Shown piece by piece: positions 9,457 to 17,580 of a stretch of DNA of 23,079 bases (the stretch's first letter is position 1; each line of letters starts with the position of its first letter). Under the pieces are notes generated by a model. It saw only the letters and a list, made by a program, of their open reading frames with translations. It was not told the DNA's origin and did not search any database. The stretch spans positions 1-23,079 of the forward strand of contig JASCIV010000357.1 of the NCBI GenBank assembly GCA_030374735.1, in the 5' to 3' direction. This DNA is from Gracilaria caudata. Its lineage: Eukaryota > Rhodophyta > Florideophyceae > Gracilariales > Gracilariaceae. Both the position numbers and the translations under genes were made by a program.

Positions 9457-9744
9457 ATGCTGACTGCTGCCCAAACACCACTCTTGCTTCGCATATCAGG
9501 ACTTGTCAGAAACGCCTATCCCTCGATGTCTTTATCTCTCAGGCAGTTTCAAAGCATTTGGGACTCCATCTTTCTTGCCGTACCGAAGAAAAAGACATCA
9601 CATGCAAAAAAGCGTATGCGAATGGCACATAAATATCTTCGACCAAATCAGAGCATGATACGGTGTGAAATTTGTGAACGATGGAAGAGATCTCATACTT
9701 ACTGCAAACCCAATTGCATAGGTCGCCGTGAAAACAACGTTTAG
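9457..9744 (+). CDS. MRPL32: Mitochondrial large-subunit ribosomal protein bL32m
   Basis: 95 aa. Residues 41-87 are a bacterial-type L32 core: AVPKKKTSHAKKRMRMAHKY, then a zinc ribbon with C70, C73, C83 and C87 (CEIC ... CKPNC). The first 40 residues carry Arg, Lys, Ser and Leu with almost no acidic residues, as expected of a mitochondrial presequence. In yeast, MrpL32 is cut by the m-AAA protease just before AVPKKK, after the Cys motif folds; the same junction at L40/A41 is an inference here. A plastid location is possible in principle, but plastid L32 of algae is usually plastid-encoded. It is a single exon with a true ATG, divergent from NOL6. Confidence 0.9.
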   Translation: MLTAAQTPLLLRISGLVRNAYPSMSLSLRQFQSIWDSIFLAVPKKKTSHAKKRMRMAHKYLRPNQSMIRCEICERWKRSHTYCKPNCIGRRENNV

Positions 9745-11118
9745 TTGTTTAGTTATTCGGAAGCACGTCAGCATGGAAGCGCTGATCCGGAGCCTATGAT
9801 TACATAAGAGATACCCATTGGTCTGAAGATTGGTGTACTCGTTTATACAGGAAGATGACCCAGGCTTCCACTAGAGGGTGCTTGAAAGGAAATAGAATTC
9901 TATGTTAGGAACTGAAATCGTTCTCCCCACATTGATTCATCCAGATCGATTCTCCTAGCCCACAAACGCTCGACAAAATGATCACGTAGGAAACTACAAG
10001 TCTGCGGATGGACTGAACCCTTTCCTCTCTAGGTAGAACCCCTCAGGAGGTTAAAAGTTCTTTTCTGAAGTTCTTTTGTTGTAATCGAGACTACAGACGT
10101 GTTTGAAAGACGGTTTAGAGAAGCTTGTACGTAAGGCAGCAAGGGTTTGACCTTCTTGCCGTTTTTCTGTACTTAGCAGCGGTTTTTGACTCAGTGTCTC
10201 ACCTGCAGATCCTCGTTGGCAATGGCCGTGCGTCAGGACATTCACATTGCATGAATCACGTGGAAAGTACAGTTCAAGATAAATGGTTATACGGAGCACT
10301 ATCAAAGAAGCATTCTTCTTTCGAAGCATGCAGTTGTTGTTGCCGGTTGTTAACGTGTGAGCGCGCGTTCCTAACTCTGGAAACGAAGTTTCAGAGTTCC
10401 TACTAAACAAATTGCTCTTAATCCAAGGAGACCATCACCTTTTCAAGCCTTCTATGCATGCACGTATACATCGAACGCTCAGTACAACCATGAGTCAGCC
10501 CGTATTGTAAGAGATATATCGTTTTGGTCTTCAAAATTCGTAGTATGGAGTACGGAGTCCTTCCGTAACAATTAAGAGAATTGTCTCGCAAGATCTGAAC
10601 CATGACTAGGCTTTACCTCTAAGTATACGGACGCAGGCGTAAGGGATTGGGTTCTCCGAAGGAAAGAACAGCGAATTATTCAAACTGTGCTTATCTGATA
10701 TCATCCCTTTCTTATCGTCGTATAGCTTAACCCACGGACACGCTCACGCTGGACACAAAAGATCAACTCTCTGAAATTCTAAGGTGTTCATCGCAACTTC
10801 TACGTATCCGTGACCAGTGAACAGACGTTTAGATGAATATTTCACGTCGAATTGACCTCCGTGCGTCAAAGAATTGATTCACTGTCGTTAAGTGCAATTT
10901 CTGGAAGCACAGAACGAAGCTCCTGTGTCCTCATTCGGAGTCAACGGGAACATCTCAACGTCACTCACGTAAGAGCTGGACATTTCAGCCGCCGAACCTT
11001 TTGCAACGATGTACACTCCAACCCGAGCATGCCGAAGCTTAAAGCTACATTCTTAACGGGAACTCCAGACATTTCTTGTCACCCCTAGATCTGGACCAAA
11101 CCGTAACATACCACCATA
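9745..11118. other. Gene-poor stretch between bL32m and the cyclin
   Basis: No gene recognised in 1.4 kb. Frames on both strands are short, and the longer ones lack ATG starts or resemble nothing. The one suggestive item, a reverse-transcriptase-like fragment at 10,149-10,217, is listed separately. Confidence 0.5.
10149..10217 (+). mobile_element. Possible LINE reverse-transcriptase fragment
   Basis: The translation DLLAVFLYLAAVFDSVSHLQ resembles the catalytic motif A of LINE reverse transcriptases, usually written lavflDl.kAFDsVsH. The first catalytic Asp would be Tyr here. Only about 23 residues match and nothing recognisable flanks them, so chance cannot be excluded. Confidence 0.3.
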
Positions 11119-11868
11119 ATGAATAAGGAAGCAACTGGCAGAACCAGAGGGATTTCGGAATCAGACGACAGAAGACAGGAGACTTGCGAGCGACCAATCC
11201 CGTACAATTTGCGGAAACGTCCTCGGAGCACACAAAGAGTGGCTGAGCTGGACTTGGAACGAAATGAACCACAGAAGAGAAGTCGGACAGGGATTCGGCC
11301 GAGGAGGAGAAAAACTCGCACTGAGTGCAGACAAGATGGCCGAGGTCGAAGACAACAGGCCGCAAGTTCTCACAGAAGCCGTAATCGTTACGATCCGGAG
11401 ACGCAGAGCAAAAGCGTGGTGAAGCTAGACTCCGTCGGCGAAGAAGAGCGCCTGAGGAAGATGTTACGGGGACTCGGGCATGCTGTAGTGGACGTCTGCT
11501 CCTGTGCCAGCCAAGAGGAACGACGACTGACGTTCGAGGCACTCGAGTACTTCCTCGACCTTTTGGGACATAGCAGTTTGGGAGAAGAGAGCGTATTCGT
11601 CACTGCTCTGGCTTTGCTTGATAAGATTATCTTATCCAAAAATCCAATCACAATCACACCCCACAGAGTATGTGAGCTCTTCTGCGGGCTTACTCTGCTA
11701 GCATCGAAGTTCTTGCGCGACATGCCAACCTGGAACTGGGAGGCCAGTAGACTCGTAAGTCTAGAGCGTATCCATCAGGTAGAGTTTGAACTTTTGGATT
11801 GCCTGGATTGGAACGTTTGGGTGTCCGAAGGTGAGTTCAGCCAGTATAGGGCAATGATTACGAGATAA
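11119..11868 (+). CDS. Cyclin-domain protein (PHO80 / cyclin P/U-like)
   Basis: 249 aa from an ATG. Residues 1-100 are a basic, low-complexity, Arg-rich leader, probably nuclear and disordered. A cyclin box follows at about 150-245: VFVTALALLDKIILS, ITPHRVCELFCGLTLLASKFLRD, then ERIHQVEFELLDCLDWNVWVS. This is the order seen in PHO80-type cyclins (ALxLLDR...LL.ALxLASKF.dD...E..fL..L.w...v). Such cyclins bind PHO85/CDK5-like kinases. The Lys-Glu pair that contacts the kinase is plausibly K197 and E222. The last 11 bases overlap the last codons of the opposing TIGR04282 gene. Subfamily is uncertain. Confidence 0.8.
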   Translation: MNKEATGRTRGISESDDRRQETCERPIPYNLRKRPRSTQRVAELDLERNEPQKRSRTGIRPRRRKTRTECRQDGRGRRQQAASSHRSRNRYDPETQSKSVVKLDSVGEEERLRKMLRGLGHAVVDVCSCASQEERRLTFEALEYFLDLLGHSSLGEESVFVTALALLDKIILSKNPITITPHRVCELFCGLTLLASKFLRDMPTWNWEASRLVSLERIHQVEFELLDCLDWNVWVSEGEFSQYRAMITR

Positions 11869-12502
11869 GGAACTTTAAATCGTCTGGAGTGTCTATATCC
11901 CTCAGAGTTGGTAGATACTTAACAGAGAGACCCAACGACTCTGCCGCGGAAACGGTGTCTCTGAGCACCGTCGAAGTACTCCACGGGATTGAAGTAAACA
12001 GTCCTTTGTACATAGCTTTCAGGCCGAGCAAGTAGTAGCCGCCGTCCTCAGCCGGCCCTATAACCAAATCTGCTTTGTCGAGTAGAGTGAACGCATCTGT
12101 CAGGATATTTGCACTAAGGTCCGGAGTGTCAGACCCGACAACAACAACCTTGGAAGCATTCTGCGCAAATGAAAGCTCAAAAGCATGAATTAGACGATCA
12201 CCCAAGTCCCCGCTTCGCTGACAAATAAGCGTCTGACGATTTGTCGGTTTAAGCCATTCATGTACCTTCGAAGGCGGTGTTTCTCCGCTGATGGCGTAGT
12301 GGATAATGACATGGGCCCGTTCGTCACGGCCTTGATATGATCGCAAGCATGTTAGCGTTCGCTGCGTAAGATGATCTGATATCTGAGCAGCACCTTCGGG
12401 CCCTTTTGCTGGGATGAGGCGCGTTTTCGCGAAGCCCGGTGTGGGATACTTCGTAAACAGAAGGATGTGGTTTGGACATTGTGCGGGTTCGGATTCCTGC
12501 AT
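11858..12502 (-). CDS. TIGR04282 / DUF2064 glycosyltransferase-like protein
   Basis: 214 aa from the ATG at 12,502; the frame is open further up but has no other ATG. It has the full set of motifs of this nucleotide-sugar-transferase-fold family: LLFTKYPTPGFAKTRL (14-29), GDLGDRL (98-104), GSDTPDL (123-129, the Asp-containing metal/nucleotide site), GPAEDGGYYLLGL (149-161), SIPWSTS (171-177) and DIDTPDDL at the end. The family is mainly bacterial, with members in cyanobacteria and algae; substrates are mostly unknown. There is no obvious targeting peptide. The gene converges on the cyclin with an 11-bp coding overlap and diverges from an unknown gene 73 bp away. Bacterial ancestry is likely but the sequence cannot date it. 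Confidence 0.88.
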   Translation of the reverse strand: MQESEPAQCPNHILLFTKYPTPGFAKTRLIPAKGPEGAAQISDHLTQRTLTCLRSYQGRDERAHVIIHYAISGETPPSKVHEWLKPTNRQTLICQRSGDLGDRLIHAFELSFAQNASKVVVVGSDTPDLSANILTDAFTLLDKADLVIGPAEDGGYYLLGLKAMYKGLFTSIPWSTSTVLRDTVSAAESLGLSVKYLPTLRDIDTPDDLKFLIS

Positions 12503-12575
12503 TGAAACAAATGTTGGTCTCAATGATGCGTCGTATTCGAAGAGATATAGCCAATTGAAGTCCAATCTTCCCGAG

Positions 12576-12953
12576 ATGACTCTGAAAGTAACTCCCTACC
12601 GTGGGGTACTGTCAATTTCTACTTGTAGATACGAAAAACTTCAATGCACTTCAGATATTTTCTTTGCAGTCAAAACTGTTGTACGTAACTCGAAGCGTAA
12701 AGTGCTGTCGCTACCCAACAGCCAAGACCTTGCCAGCGAAAAACACGAACTGATGAGGAAGGTTCTCGGCTTCGACAAATTGGACAGAGCTTTCGAAGCA
12801 GTTCTCCGACCAAAGAGGAGAACCTTGGAGAGATTGATCACAAAATGGCACTTCCAGCATGACGGATTCCAGATCCATCCCTCATATAAGCAGCACTGGC
12901 TGAGCTCAAAATGTAGGCGGGATCTACCTTCGTTCGAGGGGGACGCAAGTTGA
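12576..12953 (+). CDS. Hypothetical basic protein, 125 aa
   Basis: Not recognised. The ATG at 12,576 lies 73 bp from the divergent TIGR04282 start, a spacing that suggests a shared promoter. The frame is open upstream too, but there it shadows the neighbour. The second half is rich in Lys, Arg and Leu and probably helical (HELMRKVLGFDKLDRAFEAV, RTLERLITKWHFQHDG). It has no membrane segment. It could be a short nuclear or organellar protein or one exon of a longer gene. Confidence 0.4.
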   Translation: MTLKVTPYRGVLSISTCRYEKLQCTSDIFFAVKTVVRNSKRKVLSLPNSQDLASEKHELMRKVLGFDKLDRAFEAVLRPKRRTLERLITKWHFQHDGFQIHPSYKQHWLSSKCRRDLPSFEGDAS

Positions 12954-13007
12954 TGTGATTTGGATGAATCTGCGAGTCAGGTGGCGAAGATTGATAGTAA
13001 TTAATTT

Positions 13008-13068
13008 AAAACAAGAATTTATACAAACAAGCTTCATGGGCCTACTACCTCGCATAAATTCTTGTTTT
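13008..13068. repeat. Inverted repeat, 15-bp perfect arms, 31-bp loop
   Basis: AAAACAAGAATTTAT (13,008-13,022) is exactly complementary to 13,054-13,068. It lies about 55 bp past the stop of the unknown gene ending at 12,953, so it may be a 3' UTR hairpin, or a trace of a tiny mobile element. Confidence 0.85.
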
Positions 13069-13124
13069 CAAGGTTTTTATGCTTTTATAAACCTATTGGC
13101 TATCTAACACCTGATCTGAATTAA

Positions 13125-13167
13125 TCCAGCGAAGCTGCCTAGTAGAGCCTACGGAAGCTTCGCTGGA
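13125..13167. repeat. Inverted repeat, 12-bp perfect arms, 19-bp loop
   Basis: TCCAGCGAAGCT (13,125-13,136) pairs exactly with AGCTTCGCTGGA (13,156-13,167). It follows the previous inverted repeat by 56 bp. Confidence 0.85.
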
Positions 13168-13670
13168 AAATGGTGAGAAAATATATCTGAAAAAACATTT
13201 TAGTTAGCGAGGTGCTTTGTAATTTTCCCGGGAATTCTTATCGTGGAAGAAAAGGGAAATTGAAAATAGAAAATATGAAGTGGGAGCTCAATGTCACATC
13301 GGGAGCAGGAGAGTTAAATGACAGTTTGAACAACTTGTATAAGCGGTCACCTTCGTGTGACACAAGACCTCAAAAGAGTCCGAAGGTTGGTAACTAAATA
13401 GACACTCATTGCGTTTTTGATATGAAGCTTTCTGAGATCTTTAATTACATTTTTTTTTGAGTTAATGGTAATTCTACGGCCTACTTCAAACTGGCGTATA
13501 TTTGTAGTACAGAGCACAAAGTACATTACATACCAAGTATGAGTTCGAAATGCTCCTATTTTCAACGATAACTTTCAGGATAAAGCAAAATATGGATAAG
13601 TGCATGGCTTTCAGGGGTGGGTTGCAATCGATTGCACTGGTTAGTCAATAAATCGTCAACTGCAAGATCG

Positions 13671-13811
13671 ATGCAGATTGAAATTCCGGTTGCTCGTCTA
13701 TGTCCTCTTCTATACGCTGTGGTAAACGCAATTTTAATTGTTTACGCAATCTGGATTGTATCGCTTCTCACAATCGCAATTGTGAGTGTTTTTGTCGTTC
13801 AATCGCTTTGA
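13671..13811 (+). CDS. Possible 46-aa hydrophobic micropeptide
   Basis: An ATG frame of 46 codons that is nearly all hydrophobic after residue 8 (LLYAVVNAILIVYAIWIVSL and onwards), enough for one long or two short membrane passes. No homology is recognised. AT-rich DNA yields such frames by chance, so support is weak. Confidence 0.18.
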   Translation: MQIEIPVARLCPLLYAVVNAILIVYAIWIVSLLTIAIVSVFVVQSL

Positions 13812-14038
13812 ACATGGCGGTGAGTTAAAAGATACAAACAGAGCTCACTAGCAAATTTGAAATATAAAACCCTGTCTTTAGGGTTCACAACCAGGTCACG
13901 ACGCATGTGAAACGTCTTGAACTCTACACTTCCGATTCTTTGTTACAAATGTAACCTAGGTGATAAACAGTTCTTCTTCCACAGCAGAGGGCTGACCAAT
14001 TCTGCAATCATCCATATCTTCGTGCCACCCAGGGCGGT

Positions 14039-14093
14039 AAAACATTGTGCTGGAACAGAGGGTGGCCCACCTTCTGTTTCAACACAATGTTTT
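14039..14093. repeat. 55-bp near-perfect palindrome, 27-bp arms, one-base centre
   Basis: The left arm (14,039-14,065, starting AAAACATTGTGCTGG) and right arm (14,067-14,093) flank a single C at 14,066. 24 of 27 positions pair, and all three mismatches are transitions, as expected from ageing of an originally perfect palindrome. The layout matches the 51-bp palindrome at 2607-2657. Confidence 0.9.
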
Positions 14094-14952
14094 CTGCTCC
14101 TTCTGCATCCACCGTTCCCATCTGTGTTTTTTTCTCCATTGGCTTCTGAAGTAAATAGCGATCGCCCCTGTGTTAATGTCGTTGGAAATCAGTCGTCAGA
14201 GAAGAGGAGAACTCAGGCTATTCAAATGTTGTAGCTTATCGAAACGAGAGAATTGTGTTGAGAGAAACATTGATTTGGTTCGAAAGTTGCACATCAAATC
14301 AATATTACAGAAGATACTATGTGAACAATTCTTTTCTAAGAGGTGTACGAAATTAGAACGCCCAATACCTTCCAGGATATGCGTATATTGTCAATGAGGT
14401 TTGTTCCTGATAAGTTGCGGCAGATTGTAAGATATGAACCACTGCTACGTCTTCTTGCAAAAAAAAGGTCATCATGTTCCATATAATTCATTCCCACACC
14501 CTCTAGATTCGAAAAATATCCATTTCCAGGCATTTCATACTCGCATTGCTCTCGTATGCAGAGTGTCATCCCATGCTACTCTGGCCTTCACCTCTTCAAT
14601 GCTGATTTGGTTAGAACTGTTTCCAGGCTTCAAACGTTTTTAATAAACGAAATCAATACGATGTGAGCGGAAGATTCAGCAAACTGCGGTTGTTGCTCAT
14701 TCTATCTTGTTTGGGGGTTACAAAGATATGAGGGATTAGAGGGATCCCAGAAACAGCGTTGGGACCATTGGGTCATACTCACAGTCATGAAGCATATGCG
14801 TAGCTAACAGCTGTCGGACGTGTAAGTAGTTCACTTTTGATGAGAGTTCAGGCTCTTGCCGCCAGAGATGCTCTCGCTTTGGCGATGAGTGCTGAGCATT
14901 GGTGAATCGGGTTCGGTGACTATTTGTTACTTCGCGTAAGCTGCCGTTCGCA

Positions 14953-15975
14953 ATGCCTCAGAGCACCTTACAATACCTCATCGGCTTTGCAAAGCTCACC
15001 TTAGACACTCTTTCTCAACGCCTAGTCAATCCAAAAACGCACCCTCACCCCATCTTCCAAGCAGATGGCACCTATCTTCTCAACAAGCTCGCCATCGTCA
15101 CCGGAGCAAACACAGGAATCGGTCTCCAGACTGCCCGCATTTTAGCAGCAGCAGGCGCACATGTCATTCTCGCATGCAGGAATCTAAGCAAGGCAAACGT
15201 TGCCGCAGACAGTATCCGAAAATCGCACGCAGCCGCGCGCGTAGAGGTCGCCAAACTCGATCTTTCCGATCTGCAATCTGTGCGCGATTTTGCGAGCGTT
15301 TTTGGGGAGCGTGCTTGTGATATGCTGGTGTTGAATGCGGGCATCATGGGTGCTGATTCGTCGGATCCAGAGGCTCACTTCATGGTGAATCATGCTGCGC
15401 ACGCGTTGTTATCGCTGTTGTTGTTGAGAAACGTGCAACGTGTTGGTGGGCGTATTGTTTTTGTGTCGAGTCTTACGCTGTTGATTTCGGATCTTCATTT
15501 GGATGACATTGTGTTTGCGAATCGTCGGTACAATTGGATGACAGCATATGCCAATAGCAAACTTAGTATGATCTTATTCATGCGTGCTCTTCGTAAACGT
15601 ATTGGACATACTGTGGTTCTGAACGCCGTGCATCCTGGAGAAGCTACTTCAGACGTTGCGAGATATCTTGGCACCATTTGGATGACGCTGCACAAACAAG
15701 TTGGCAAACTTTTCTTACTTTCCGTCGCTGAATCTGCTCGTACTTCTGTGTTCGTAGCCGGTGCCGAGGAAGCGCATCAAGGCGGTAATCTATTTCATCG
15801 CGTGGATCAAATTGTGACAATCCCACCACGTCTTGTCAATGACGCGGATGTGGAACGCCTGTGGGAGGTGACATTGGAAGCCGCGCAGATAAAAGGCAGC
15901 GATCTTGATGTCGTGAATGAATTGATGCGTGGTAAGCACCACCTCGGAGAAAAGACGTGCACCCGACAGTCCTAG
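14953..15975 (+). CDS. Short-chain dehydrogenase/reductase (retinol-dehydrogenase-like)
   Basis: 340 aa from an ATG. Classical SDR motifs appear in order: TGANTGIG (50-57, the Rossmann cofactor loop), ACRN (74-77), DLSDLQSV (103-110), NAGIM (128-132), IVFVSS (168-173, catalytic Ser), Y199-x3-K203 in AYANSKL, and HPGEATSD (227-234). ACRN, with Arg after the second strand, suggests NADP(H). The closest general type is the RDH11-14/WWOX/TIC32 branch of oxidoreductases acting on retinoids, lipids or aldehydes; the substrate cannot be read. The first 40 residues are an extension with a mildly hydrophobic helix (YLIGFAKLTLDTL) that may anchor the protein. All catalytic residues are present. Early codons are C-rich, later ones T/G-rich. 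Confidence 0.92.
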   Translation: MPQSTLQYLIGFAKLTLDTLSQRLVNPKTHPHPIFQADGTYLLNKLAIVTGANTGIGLQTARILAAAGAHVILACRNLSKANVAADSIRKSHAAARVEVAKLDLSDLQSVRDFASVFGERACDMLVLNAGIMGADSSDPEAHFMVNHAAHALLSLLLLRNVQRVGGRIVFVSSLTLLISDLHLDDIVFANRRYNWMTAYANSKLSMILFMRALRKRIGHTVVLNAVHPGEATSDVARYLGTIWMTLHKQVGKLFLLSVAESARTSVFVAGAEEAHQGGNLFHRVDQIVTIPPRLVNDADVERLWEVTLEAAQIKGSDLDVVNELMRGKHHLGEKTCTRQS

Positions 15976-16040
15976 TGCTCAATGGATTTCCAAAGTACTT
16001 CAACACGCACGCGTCTTCCTCGTCGAAAAGTCGGCACAAG

Positions 16041-16076
16041 AGAAGGTAGCACGAGAAGGTAGCACGAGAAGGCAAG
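16041..16076. repeat. 13-bp tandem repeat, about 2.5 copies
   Basis: AGAAGGTAGCACG occurs twice head to tail (16,041-16,053 and 16,054-16,066), followed by a decayed third copy. It lies just downstream of the dehydrogenase stop. Confidence 0.8.
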
Positions 16077-16346
16077 GCAGCACGCAAGAAGATCCGCTTT
16101 GCAAGTCAACGGTTTGAGTTTAATCACAATTCCCATACAATATCAGTTACAAACTGCAAAACGCCAACAATTGTGCGCGCAAGGTCGAAACAATGCCCTG
16201 TAACAAAACGTTCACTGCTGGCTGTTGCTTCCATGACTACAGCCCGCCAGCCCAGCCGCAACATACCGCAGCTCTTTCACCAAGTATCGCACAGGTGCTG
16301 ATGCAGTGGATCAGTTTAGTGGCGGTGCTTAACACATGGGCGGTGT

Positions 16347-17078
16347 TCACCGTTTCAACCCACTTCCCGGCATGAGCTCCAAGGTTGAGAATACTATTCG
16401 TGCCCATTGACTACGGATACTAACCTGCCCCTTATCGAGAGGGGGGCTCTTGTCATCTTTCCTCAAATTGAGTTCCAGTTTGTATCGCCGCAGATCGAGT
16501 CCCCTCTGCGCCGCATCATAGACGTTGTTCACAAAAGCAGCCAGTCCGGGCATGAGTTCCCTAATATTGGAAGTTTCTATATCAGCAGCAATGTCAAAAG
16601 TGGCTTCCTTCTCAGTAGGAAACTGGCAACGTTTAAGCGTGAGATATACCAAAGTCAACCAGATGAATCTCGTTTTCTTCTCATCGTCATTGAGGCGCAC
16701 GTCGCGCCCCATGAAGGTGGCCTCTTTCTCATGAGAGGCCAGTTCAAAGCGGAGAGCGGTGAGGGAGTAGCCAGCCTTGTAAGACGCGGCTGCAGCCAGA
16801 ACGAAAGCGCGAATTGCATGCGTGTACTCCGGACCCACGCCACTGGTCATGAGACGTAACCACACATTGCGGAACGAAATCTCCAATGCGCCGCACAGCA
16901 CAGCTCCCGAAGGAGCCTGCCCGTCAGAGAAGGGCTCTGCGGCACAACGCGGAGCACGATGCAGACGTGCGGGCGGTACGCACACGGACGAACGTCGCGC
17001 GCGCCGCAAAGGAGATGCGCTGCTCAGTTGGGAGCGGCGCGTGAGCAGAAACGATGATGATGGGACAAACGCACACAT
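16347..17078 (-). CDS. Unknown protein with possible plastid transit peptide
   Basis: Function not recognised. From the ATG at 17,078 it is 243 aa; the frame is open to 17,378 but that part is GC-rich low complexity. The N-terminus, MCAFVPSSSFLLTRRSQLSS, then Arg/Ser/Ala-rich to about 50, has a Phe at position 4, which suits a red-lineage plastid transit peptide. A compact helical domain covers 75-205: EYTHAIRAFVLAAAASYKAG, YSLTALRFELASHE, RDVRLNDDEKKTR and FIWLTLVYLTLKRCQFP. A good donor, CAG|GTTAGT, lies at 16,425/16,424 with a possible acceptor at 16,298, giving an alternative ending HLCDTW. So the last 25 residues are doubtful. It resembles conserved plastid proteins of cyanobacterial origin in style only. 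Confidence 0.6.
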   Translation of the reverse strand: MCAFVPSSSFLLTRRSQLSSASPLRRARRSSVCVPPARLHRAPRCAAEPFSDGQAPSGAVLCGALEISFRNVWLRLMTSGVGPEYTHAIRAFVLAAAASYKAGYSLTALRFELASHEKEATFMGRDVRLNDDEKKTRFIWLTLVYLTLKRCQFPTEKEATFDIAADIETSNIRELMPGLAAFVNNVYDAAQRGLDLRRYKLELNLRKDDKSPPLDKGQVSIRSQWARIVFSTLELMPGSGLKR

Positions 17079-17580
17079 TGACGAATACCGCCAGACGTAC
17101 CAGTCAGGTGCAGACGGGGCTGGAACGGGGCAAGGTCTCAGATGCTGTCGATATCGGCGACGACACGCGCATAAAGGTGGAAGCGCGCCGAAAGTGGCGG
17201 CAGGTGGCGCCACAAAGACAGACGGTTGCGGAACGCGCACATGCGACCAGAAGCGCTCCGGCCGGAGGTGCGCGAGCTTGCGGCGGGCAAACGGGGCACA
17301 CACATGGTTAGTGCTGGCCACGCGACGTGTAAAACGTGGACGTGGAAGTGAGTGCTGACTCGGCAATGCTGAGGCCATTTGTCTACACGTGCACGGCTAA
17401 CAGGCGTTGCGCGGGGAGGTGATGACACATAGTGGGCGGAATGCAGCCAACAGACGCGCCGCTGCTGGGGGAGCACGTTGAAGTACGCGCCTTCGCTGGC
17501 CTGCCGGAGCGCGTTTGGAGTCCGTCGCTGTTGTCGCTGGTTGGGGGGAGGGTTATGTATTGCTCTTCGTCGTGCTGCTG

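Larger units (their letters stand above)
12954..14952. other. AT-rich, inverted-repeat-rich gene-poor region
   Basis: Two kilobases without a recognisable gene. It holds three notable inverted repeats (listed separately) and a smaller hairpin, CTCACAAT...ATTGTGAG, near 13,780. A few short frames are present; only a 46-codon hydrophobic one at 13,671 is worth listing. It looks like decayed or non-coding DNA. Confidence 0.5.

Noticed and set aside
11045..11542. Long minus-strand frame opposite the cyclin
   Set aside because: It mirrors the cyclin coding sequence and has no recognisable domain; it is a shadow frame.
16822..17358. 178-codon plus-strand frame
   Set aside because: Arg/Gly/Ala-rich translation in a GC-rich island, opposite the transit peptide of the minus-strand gene; typical chance frame.
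17079..17378. N-terminal extension of the unknown plastid-type protein
   Set aside because: The 100 extra residues are low-complexity Pro/Arg/Ala; the ATG at 17,078 starts a convincing targeting peptide.
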